Of a stretch of 11,200 nt of DNA, positions 5,722-11,200 are shown piece after piece. The notes under the pieces are model-generated. The model did no database searches. It saw only the letters and a list, made by a program, of their open reading frames with translations, and was not told the origin of the DNA. This DNA is from Betaproteobacteria bacterium. Its GTDB lineage: Bacteria > Pseudomonadota > Gammaproteobacteria > Burkholderiales > Burkholderiaceae_C. Both the position numbers and the translations under genes were made by a program. Where the stretch lies: positions 1-11,200 of the forward strand of contig CANFOR010000079.1 of NCBI GenBank assembly GCA_947448675.1, given 5' to 3'. Numbering within the stretch: position 1 is the stretch's first letter; each line of letters starts with the position of its first letter.

Positions 5722-7059
5722 TTAGTCTTGGTCGGCGTAGGGGTTGTGCGAGGTTTTCATTTCGATGCGCAGGGGCGTCCCGGTGAGTTCAAACTCCTTG
5801 CGAAAACGCCCTTCTAAGAAACGCTTGTAGGCGTCGGTCACGTGTTCCAGCGAGTTGCCGTGCACCACGATCACCGGCGGGTTCATGCCGCCTTGGTGGG
5901 CGTAGCGCAGTTTGGGCCGGAACATGCCCGCGCGCTGGGGCGACTGGAACTGCACAGCTTCAAGCAACAGGCGCGTGAGCACCGGCGTGCTCATTTTGCG
6001 CGTGGCGGCAGCATGCGCCTTGGTGATCGACTGCCACACCGGCCCCAGGCCTTGGCGCTTGATAGCCGAGATATGGTGCATGTCGGCAAATTTTAAAAAT
6101 GGCAGGCGCGTCTCGATAGAGCGCTGCAAGAGTTCGCGTTGGTAGGAGTCGACTGCGTCCCATTTGTTGACAGCAATCACCACGGCGCGGCCACTGTCGA
6201 GCACAAAGCCAGCGATATGCGCGTCTTGGTCGGTCACGCCCTGGGTGGCGTCGAGCAAGAGCAAAACCACGTTGGCCGACTCGATCGCTTGCAGGGTTTT
6301 GACAACCGAGAACTTTTCAATCGCTTCAAAAACCTGGCCTTTGCGGCGCAGGCCTGCGGTGTCGATCAGCTCAAACTTTTGCCCATTGCGCTCGAAGGGC
6401 ACGCTGATCGCGTCACGCGTGGTGCCGGGCAGGTCAAAGGCTACCAAACGCTCTTCGCCCAACCAGGTGTTAATGAGGGTGGACTTGCCGACATTGGGCC
6501 GCCCCGCCACCGCCAGCTTGATGACCGTGGGGTCGCCCTGCTCGTCGGCGTCGTCAGGGTCGGGCAGGTTCAAGGGGGCCAGGGCCACCTCGACCAAGGT
6601 GCGAATGCCCTGGCCGTGCGAGGCCGACACGGCATGCACTTCACCCAAGCCCAGCTCGTAGAACTCGGCCAGTTGCGGGCCCTCGAGCATGCCCTCGGCC
6701 TTATTGGCCGTGAGCACCGTGGGCTTACCCAAGCGGCGCAGGTATTTTGCGATGTCGTGGTCTTGCGCCGACACGCCCGCGCGGGCATCGACCACAAACA
6801 CCACCACGTCGGACTCGGCCACGGCTTGGCGGGTTTGCCGTGCCATTTCTTTGAAGATGCCGCTGTCGGCGTCGGGCTCAAAGCCGCCGGTGTCGATGAC
6901 GATGAACTCGTGCTTGCCCTGCTTGGCGTTGCCGTAGTGGCGGTCGCGCGTGAGACCGGCAAAGTCGGCGACGATGGCGTCGCGCGATTTGGTTAAGCGG
7001 TTAAAGAGCGTGGATTTACCGACGTTGGGACGCCCCACCAGAGCCAAAACGGGTTTCAT
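5722..7059 (-). CDS. der: Ribosome biogenesis GTPase Der (EngA)
   Basis: Der is an essential GTPase with two tandem G domains that acts in late 50S subunit maturation. The 445 residues show domain 1 with GRPNVGKST (9-17), DTGG (56-59) and NKAE (119-122), an acidic linker (PDPDDADEQGD, about 167-177), domain 2 with GRPNVGKST (186-194), DTAG (233-236) and NKWD (298-301), and the C-terminal KH-like RNA-binding domain (about 355-437). The first domain's NKxD motif reads NKAE, a variant that occurs in this family. The ATG at 7057-7059 gives the standard N-terminus MKPVLALVGRPNVG, with an AAAGG-like ribosome binding site. It starts 19 bases after bamB, matching the bamB-der order of E. coli, and precedes hfq by 54 bases. 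Nothing is missing or fused. Confidence 0.97.
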   Translation of the reverse strand: MKPVLALVGRPNVGKSTLFNRLTKSRDAIVADFAGLTRDRHYGNAKQGKHEFIVIDTGGFEPDADSGIFKEMARQTRQAVAESDVVVFVVDARAGVSAQDHDIAKYLRRLGKPTVLTANKAEGMLEGPQLAEFYELGLGEVHAVSASHGQGIRTLVEVALAPLNLPDPDDADEQGDPTVIKLAVAGRPNVGKSTLINTWLGEERLVAFDLPGTTRDAISVPFERNGQKFELIDTAGLRRKGQVFEAIEKFSVVKTLQAIESANVVLLLLDATQGVTDQDAHIAGFVLDSGRAVVIAVNKWDAVDSYQRELLQRSIETRLPFLKFADMHHISAIKRQGLGPVWQSITKAHAAATRKMSTPVLTRLLLEAVQFQSPQRAGMFRPKLRYAHQGGMNPPVIVVHGNSLEHVTDAYKRFLEGRFRKEFELTGTPLRIEMKTSHNPYADQD

Positions 7060-7078
7060 GGCGAGCCTTTGAAATCAT

Positions 7079-8281
7079 TCATTGCGGCACAAAGCCATAT
7101 ACCGTGCCTGCGCGGGTCACCACCACCAAAGTATTGCCCACGACAACCGGGCCGAAGGCAAGTCCCGAAGCATCCGTAGCCATGCGCGCCAAGGGCGTGC
7201 CGTCTTCGCGTGCGAACCAATGCACCAAACCGGCATCGTCACCGACCACCACCGCCGCGCCTTGCACAGCCGGCGCACTCACGCCACGGCGCAGCAATTG
7301 TTCGGAGGCCCAGGCGCGCTCACCATTAGCGCGCTTCCAGGCCAGCAGCTTGCCGTCCGCTTCGCTGCCGTAGAGCTTGCTGTCGTCGCCCTGCAGGCCC
7401 TCAGCGCCATTGGCTGGGCGTGTCCACAGCACGGTACCGCGCGTGGCGTTCACACAACCCACGGCGCTTTGAAAAGCCCGCACGCAGAGCACGTCGCCTA
7501 AGCGGCTCACCGGGCCGGTTAAGTCGACCAAACGCTCGATGTCATTGGTGCCACGCGGCGTGGCAATGGGGGCTTCCCAGCGGATGGAACCGTTGGCAGG
7601 GTTGATGCCCAGCAAGCGCCCGGCTACGCCAACCACCAGGGTGTCGCCCACCGCAGTGAGCACGCCCGCTTGGCGCAAAACCAAAGGCTCACCAGGGCGT
7701 TGCACGCTCCACAACTTGCTGCCGCTTTGTCCGTCAAAGGCCGAGATACTGCGGTCTGCGCTGAGCACAAACACGCGGGCACCGGCCACCAGGGGAGCGG
7801 TAAAAACTTGAGCGCTTAATTTTTGCCGCCACAGCTCGCGGCCTGCGTCTAAGCTCACCAGCTCATTGCTGCGGGTAACCACGGCGGCAAGCTTGCCGTC
7901 GCTGCCGACACCGGCACTCAGGGCATTGCCGACACTGGCACGCCAAAGGGCGCTGCCATTGCGTGCGTCGAGCGCAGCAACGGTGCCGTCGTTTGCGGCC
8001 AATAGCACGGTGTTGCCCGCCACGCTGGGCTGCAGTGCAAAACCCACCGCACCAAGTTGACTGGTCCAGGCGCTGCGCACTGGCAGCAGCGTGGGGCTGG
8101 GGCCCAATGGAGCGGGCTGGGGCTTCTCACTGGCGCAGGCCAGCAGGCCAGCAACGCAGCCGATGCCGACTGCGAGTTGCACAAAGCGTGTTAAGTGCGC
8201 CAAGGGCGCTACATTTTTCGTAGCTGTCAACGCATATTCTGCGGGGCTTTCAGGCATATTTACCACTGATTTTGCGGGCAT
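7079..8281 (-). CDS. bamB: Outer-membrane protein assembly lipoprotein BamB (start uncertain)
   Basis: BamB is a lipoprotein of the BAM complex that helps insert beta-barrel proteins into the outer membrane from the periplasmic side. The longest reading gives 400 residues: a hydrophobic signal segment ending in the lipobox LLAC (Cys at residue 49), a Pro-rich spacer, then an eight-bladed PQQ-type beta-propeller with repeated patterns such as VAALDARNGSALWR and ISAFDGQSGSKLWS. The position between yfgM and der matches E. coli. The start is unsettled: the ATG at 8279-8281 and the ATG at 8255-8257 both lack a good ribosome binding site and leave 48 and 40 residues before the lipid-anchor Cys, unusually long; a TTG at 8201-8203 would give a typical 22-residue signal peptide (M-A-H-L-T-R-F then a hydrophobic core). 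The 5' part of the long form contains a palindrome at 8208-8224. Confidence 0.9.
   Translation of the reverse strand: MPAKSVVNMPESPAEYALTATKNVAPLAHLTRFVQLAVGIGCVAGLLACASEKPQPAPLGPSPTLLPVRSAWTSQLGAVGFALQPSVAGNTVLLAANDGTVAALDARNGSALWRASVGNALSAGVGSDGKLAAVVTRSNELVSLDAGRELWRQKLSAQVFTAPLVAGARVFVLSADRSISAFDGQSGSKLWSVQRPGEPLVLRQAGVLTAVGDTLVVGVAGRLLGINPANGSIRWEAPIATPRGTNDIERLVDLTGPVSRLGDVLCVRAFQSAVGCVNATRGTVLWTRPANGAEGLQGDDSKLYGSEADGKLLAWKRANGERAWASEQLLRRGVSAPAVQGAAVVVGDDAGLVHWFAREDGTPLARMATDASGLAFGPVVVGNTLVVVTRAGTVYGFVPQ
8208..8224. repeat. Short perfect inverted repeat at the 5' end of bamB
   Basis: The plus strand reads GCTAC-ATTTTTC-GTAGC, a 5-bp perfect stem with a 7-base AT-rich loop, followed by TGTCAACGC. 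Its look (AT-rich loop between GCTAN/NTAGC arms, then a TGTCAACGC-type flank) resembles short palindromic repeats that I recall as frequent between genes in Comamonadaceae; this resemblance is from memory and not verified. It lies inside the longest bamB reading but upstream of the TTG alternative start. Confidence 0.4.
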
Positions 8282-8283
8282 TT

Positions 8284-8976
8284 TTAGGGTTTTGCGGGTG
8301 CGGCGGCGCTTGCAGCAGCGGGGGCCGCAGGTGTGACCGGGTCAACGCCCAAGGCATTGAGTTTGACCTCGATCAAACGGCGGTACTCGGCGCGTTCGTC
8401 CAGGGCTTTGTAGGCTGCTTGGTATTGGGCAATGGCTTCGGGCTTTTTGCCCTGCGCAGCCAAAATGTCGGCCTTGCGGTCGGCGGTGAGCGCGGCAAAA
8501 TCGGCGGGGAAGGTAGCGTCGAGTTGCTTCAAAGCGCCGTCGTAGTCTTTGCCATCGAGCAGCACCGCCGCGAGGCGAAGGCGCGCCACGGCCTGGTAGC
8601 CTGCGTCAGACGACCGATCAGCAACCCAGCTGAGCGCAGTCTTGGAGGGCTCAATTTTGCCTGCGTCGTAATAGGTTTTGGCAGCCAACAAACCAGCTTG
8701 TTGGGCAAAGGTGGTGCGGGCAAATCGCTCCTTCATGTCGGCAAAGGCGCGGTCGAGTTTTGCGGTGTCACCCGAGAGTGCGGCGCGCTCGACTTCGTCG
8801 TACATGGTGGCGGCCTGCGTAGCTTGGATGCGCTGCCAGTATTGCCAGCCGTTCCAGGCTGCGACTGCGCCAAAAATGACGATCAGTGCAATGCTGATGA
8901 GGTTGCCGTACTGTCGCCAGAAATGCTTGAGCTGGTCAAGTTGTTCCTGTTCTTCTAAGTCGAGTTGTTGGGCCAT
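8284..8976 (-). CDS. yfgM: YfgM-like TPR membrane protein (tetratricopeptide, UPF0070)
   Basis: YfgM is an inner-membrane protein with a periplasmic tetratricopeptide domain; in E. coli it associates with the SecYEG translocon and PpiD and helps pass proteins to periplasmic chaperones. The 230 residues begin with the acidic family start DLEEQEQLDQLKHFW (about 6-20), one membrane segment (about 26-44), then Ala-rich helical repeats (for example AGLLAAKTYYDAGKIEPSKTAL, and DILAAQGKKPEAIAQYQAAY around residues 170-190). It ends in an Ala/Pro tail. The ATG at 8974-8976 is preferred over upstream in-frame starts because it gives the family's usual N-terminus; the extra upstream stretch is not conserved-looking and would overlap hisS. 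No clear ribosome binding site is seen. The stop is two bases before the longest bamB start. A -10-like hexamer lies about 26 bases upstream. Confidence 0.92.
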   Translation of the reverse strand: MAQQLDLEEQEQLDQLKHFWRQYGNLISIALIVIFGAVAAWNGWQYWQRIQATQAATMYDEVERAALSGDTAKLDRAFADMKERFARTTFAQQAGLLAAKTYYDAGKIEPSKTALSWVADRSSDAGYQAVARLRLAAVLLDGKDYDGALKQLDATFPADFAALTADRKADILAAQGKKPEAIAQYQAAYKALDERAEYRRLIEVKLNALGVDPVTPAAPAAASAAAPAKP

Positions 8977-9001
8977 GGTGCTGCTGCTAAAGAATGAAAG
9001 G

Positions 9002-9007
9002 ATTGTA
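9002..9007 (-). promoter_or_regulatory. Candidate -10 element upstream of yfgM
   Basis: In the 77-base hisS-yfgM gap the minus strand reads TACAAT (9007 down to 9002), one mismatch from the sigma-70 -10 consensus, placed so that a transcript would begin about 19 bases before the yfgM ATG. There is no recognisable TTGACA-like -35 at 16-18 bases; the corresponding region is filled by the GC-rich hairpin at 9014-9034. It could drive yfgM-bamB-der-hfq and beyond. Confidence 0.4.
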
Positions 9008-9013
9008 GGGCTT

Positions 9014-9034
9014 GCGCTGGCCGCTGGGCCGCGC
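9014..9034 (-). other. GC-rich hairpin between hisS and yfgM
   Basis: The sequence forms a stem of GCGC plus GGCC pairing with GGCC plus GCGC (9014-9017 and 9019-9022 with 9027-9030 and 9031-9034), giving eight GC pairs, a one-base bulge at 9018 and a 4-base loop. It lies 19 bases after the hisS stop. No T-run follows on the minus strand, so it is not a standard intrinsic terminator; it could protect the 3' end of a hisS transcript, slow RNA polymerase, or be incidental in GC-rich DNA. Confidence 0.4.
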
Positions 9035-9053
9035 TCTGGTGAATACGCTGGCT

Positions 9054-10415
9054 TTATACGCCGGGGATGGAGCGCTTGGCCAGGCTGCTGGCCCATTGGC
9101 CGATGGCGTCCAGTGGCTGGAGCACCTGCGCCGCCAGGCCCAGGTTGGCATCGGCGCGCAGGGGTTTGACAGCCACGGTGCCTTGCGCCAACTCGTCTGC
9201 TCCAAAAATAAGAGCATAGGCCGCGCCACTGGCGTCGGCTTTTTTGAATTGCGACTTCATGCTGCCCATGCCCTCGCCAGCATTGGCGGCAGCCGCATGC
9301 ATTTGCACGCTGACACCCAAGCTACGCAAAGCGTGGATGGTTTTGAGCGCCACCGGCAAGGCCTCTAGCGCGGGAATGATGGCATAGGCCGTGGGTGCTA
9401 AGGAGGCCATAGCCCCGCTTTGTTGTTGCACCAATTCGAGTACGCGCTCCAGGCCCATGCCCCAGCCCACGGCGGGTGTGGGCTTGCCACCCAAGAGCTC
9501 GAACAAGCCGTCGTAGCGGCCGCCTCCGCAGAGCGTCCCTTGGGCACCCAGCTCGTCGGTGATGAACTCAAACACGGTGTGGCTGTAGTAGTCCAGGCCG
9601 CGCACCAAGCGGGGGTTGACTTTCCATTTCACGCCACAGGCGTCCAGCAGGCTTTGCACGGTTTGTAGGTGTTTGAGCGAAGCCTCGCCCAGGTAGGCCA
9701 GCAGTTGCGGCGCGTCTTCGACGATGCCCTGTAGCGCGGGGTTTTTGGTGTCCAAAATGCGCAGCGGGTTGCTATGCAAGCGGCGCAGGGCATCGGCGTC
9801 GAGCAAGGCTGCGTGTTGCTCAAAATACTGCACCAAGGCGGCGCGGTGGGCTTGGCGCTCACTGGACACACCCAGGCTATTGATCTCGACGCGGAAGTCG
9901 CGCAGGCCCAGCTCGCCTAGCAGCTGGTGTGCCAGAACCATCAGCTCAGCATCGAGCTCAGGGCCAGCAAAGCCCAGGGCCTCGGCGCCCAATTGGTAAA
10001 ACTGCCGGTATCGGCCGCGCTGCGGGCGCTCGTGGCGAAACATCGGGCCCATATAGTAGAGGCGCTTGCCACCGTCGTAGGTGAGGTTGTGCTCAATGGC
10101 AGCGCGCACCACGCCGGGCGTGTTCTCGGGGCGCAGAGTGAGCTTTTCGCCATTGAGTTTGTCTTCAAAGGAATACATTTCCTTCTCGACAATGTCGGTG
10201 GTTTGGCCGGTGCCGCGCTCGAACAAAGCCGTAGGTTCGACGATGGGCGTGCGGATCATGCGGTAGCTGGAGCGCGCCATGACGCTGCGCACCCGCTCTT
10301 CCAGCCATTCCCAACGCGCGGAGTCGGGCGGCAAGATGTCGTTCATGCCTTTAACGGCGGATAACTTTGCGGCACTCGTGGGTGCCGTGCTCGCGGCGCT
10401 GGTATTTTCTGCCAT
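9054..10415 (-). CDS. hisS: Histidyl-tRNA synthetase
   Basis: HisS charges tRNA-His with histidine. The 453-residue protein is a class IIa synthetase: the family start AVKGMNDILPPDS (about 20-32), RPENTP (95-100), motif 2 FRHERPQRGRYRQFYQ (126-141), the histidine-specific LVRGLDYYSH (270-279), GGGRYDGL (297-304), motif 3 GWGMGLERVL (317-326) and a C-terminal anticodon-binding domain (about 340-440). All catalytic motifs are intact. The first 19 residues are an Ala/Ser/Thr-rich extension. The ATG at 10413-10415 is preferred, eight bases after the ispG stop; a TTG at 10425-10427, overlapping the ispG stop, would add four residues. Neither has a clear ribosome binding site, which fits translational coupling to ispG. 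The ispG-hisS-yfgM order is that of E. coli. Confidence 0.97.
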   Translation of the reverse strand: MAENTSAASTAPTSAAKLSAVKGMNDILPPDSARWEWLEERVRSVMARSSYRMIRTPIVEPTALFERGTGQTTDIVEKEMYSFEDKLNGEKLTLRPENTPGVVRAAIEHNLTYDGGKRLYYMGPMFRHERPQRGRYRQFYQLGAEALGFAGPELDAELMVLAHQLLGELGLRDFRVEINSLGVSSERQAHRAALVQYFEQHAALLDADALRRLHSNPLRILDTKNPALQGIVEDAPQLLAYLGEASLKHLQTVQSLLDACGVKWKVNPRLVRGLDYYSHTVFEFITDELGAQGTLCGGGRYDGLFELLGGKPTPAVGWGMGLERVLELVQQQSGAMASLAPTAYAIIPALEALPVALKTIHALRSLGVSVQMHAAAANAGEGMGSMKSQFKKADASGAAYALIFGADELAQGTVAVKPLRADANLGLAAQVLQPLDAIGQWASSLAKRSIPGV

Positions 10416-10423
10416 GCTGGGGG

Positions 10424-11200
10424 TCAAGCCGCAGTGGCCACAGCAGGCTGGCCAAAACGCTTTTCAATATAGATTTCAACAATTTGGTGGAACTCAGCAG
10501 CGATGTTCTCGCCGCGCAGAGTCAGTGCCTTCTCACCGTCGATGTACACCGGTGCAGCAGGCGCTTCGCCTGTGCCTGGCAGGCTGATGCCAATGTCGGC
10601 GTGCTTGCTTTCGCCAGGGCCGTTGACGATGCAACCCATCACCGCGACTTTCATTTTTTCAACGCCCGGGTACTGCTTGCGCCACACCGGCATTTGCGCA
10701 CGCAGGTAGTCGTCAATCTCTTTGGCCAGCACCTGGAAAGTGGTGCTGGTGGTACGGCCGCAGCCGGGGCAGGCCGTGACGCTGGGCACAAAACTGCGCA
10801 GGCCCAGGGACTGCAAAATTTCAGAGGCAATTACCACTTCTTGGGTGCGCGCTTCGCCGGGCTGCGGCGTGAGCGAGACGCGAATAGTGTCGCCAATGCC
10901 TTCTTGCAGCAAGATGCCCAAGACCACGCTAGAGGCCACCGTGCCCTTGGTGCCCATGCCCGCTTCGGTCAAGCCCAGGTGCAAGGCGTAATCGCAGCGG
11001 CGTGCCAGCTCGCGGTAGACCGAGATCAGGTCTTGCACGCCACTGACTTTGCAGGACAAAATGACTTGGTTGGCGTCCATGCCCAGCTCGACGGCCCGCG
11101 TGGCCGAGTCGATGGCCGAGGTGATGAGCGCCTCGTACATCACGGGTTTGGCATCCCAGGGCACAGCGCGCTGGCTGTTGGTGTCCATCAAACTGGCCAG
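10424..11200 (-). CDS. ispG: 4-hydroxy-3-methylbut-2-enyl diphosphate synthase, C-terminal part (cut by window edge)
   Basis: IspG (GcpE) is the iron-sulfur enzyme that converts methylerythritol cyclodiphosphate to hydroxymethylbutenyl diphosphate in the MEP isoprenoid pathway. The last 258 residues are visible; the frame is open to the right edge, so the N-terminal part of the TIM barrel is outside. The [4Fe-4S] ligands are present: CPGCGRT (Cys at about 144 and 147 of the visible part) and GCIVNGPGES (Cys at about 190, with the conserved Glu at 197). The barrel segment HLGLTEAGMGTKGT (about 74-87) is also typical. The usual length is roughly 370-430 residues. The product ends in an Ala-rich tail, and the TGA at 10424-10426 lies eight bases before the hisS ATG. 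No unusual feature is seen. Confidence 0.97.
   Translation of the reverse strand: MASLMDTNSQRAVPWDAKPVMYEALITSAIDSATRAVELGMDANQVILSCKVSGVQDLISVYRELARRCDYALHLGLTEAGMGTKGTVASSVVLGILLQEGIGDTIRVSLTPQPGEARTQEVVIASEILQSLGLRSFVPSVTACPGCGRTTSTTFQVLAKEIDDYLRAQMPVWRKQYPGVEKMKVAVMGCIVNGPGESKHADIGISLPGTGEAPAAPVYIDGEKALTLRGENIAAEFHQIVEIYIEKRFGQPAVATAA

Noticed and set aside
6139..6996. A 285-residue plus-strand reading frame antisense to der.
   Set aside because: Same reasons: fully inside a conserved gene, composition of an antisense shadow, no ribosome binding site or domain evidence.
8225..8230. Perfect TTGACA (minus strand) as a -35 box for bamB.
   Set aside because: The hexamers at 16, 17 and 18 bases spacing are GC-rich and do not resemble a -10 element; part of it belongs to the palindrome flank.
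8272..8958. A 228-residue plus-strand reading frame antisense to yfgM.
   Set aside because: Lies opposite a well-supported gene and shows no protein-like motif.
9014..9034. Intrinsic terminator after hisS.
   Set aside because: The stem is strong, but no T-run follows on the minus strand; kept only as a hairpin.
8977..9096. Upstream extension of yfgM by 40 residues overlapping hisS.
   Set aside because: The extension is low in conservation signals and the family N-terminus begins at the ATG at 8974-8976.
1..11200. tRNA, rRNA, CRISPR, insertion sequence, prophage or defence genes.
   Set aside because: The window is filled end to end by eleven conserved housekeeping genes with gaps of at most about 103 bases, and none of these elements is visible.

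Overview
This is an ordinary chromosomal housekeeping segment from a GC-rich bacterium, almost certainly a betaproteobacterium of the order Burkholderiales and probably family Comamonadaceae. The grounds are a GC-rich, strongly GC-biased coding style, a HisZ (so short-form histidine pathway architecture), the gene order der-hfq-hflX-hflK-hflC-DUF2065-hisZ-purA, and Ala/Pro-rich protein tails. The family assignment is inference; no rRNA marker is present.

All eleven genes lie on the minus strand, so transcription runs from the right edge of the window to the left. In that order: ispG (3' part, cut by the window edge), hisS, a YfgM-like TPR membrane protein, bamB, der, hfq, hflX, hflK, hflC, a small DUF2065 membrane protein, hisZ, and purA (5' part, cut by the left edge). 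No intergenic gap exceeds about 103 bases, no gene is broken, and I see no RNA gene, mobile element, CRISPR array or integration scar. The two largest gaps (DUF2065-hisZ, 1526-1628; hisS-yfgM, 8977-9053) each hold a GC-rich hairpin followed closely by a TANAAT-type -10 hexamer, so they are the best places for operon-internal promoters. A third small structured gap (5668-5721) precedes hfq.

Functionally the right half is isoprenoid precursor synthesis (IspG), histidyl-tRNA charging (HisS), envelope biogenesis (YfgM at the Sec translocon, BamB in outer-membrane protein assembly) and 50S ribosome maturation (Der). The left half is RNA chaperoning (Hfq), ribosome rescue (HflX), the HflK/HflC SPFH complex that encloses FtsH, a conserved small membrane protein, and the first steps of histidine and AMP synthesis (HisZ, PurA). 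In E. coli these are two separate loci (ispG-hisS-yfgM-bamB-der and hfq-hflX-hflK-hflC-yjeT-purA); here they are joined, with hisZ inserted before purA.

I found no undescribed biological system. The points that merit a second look are small: a palindrome-bearing, intergenic-repeat-like stretch inside the annotated 5' end of bamB that makes its start uncertain; Gly/Asn-rich tracts and an Arg-Ser-Arg-Asp tail in HflK; non-ATG starts on hfq, hflX and the DUF2065 gene; and the hairpin/-10 arrangements in the gaps.
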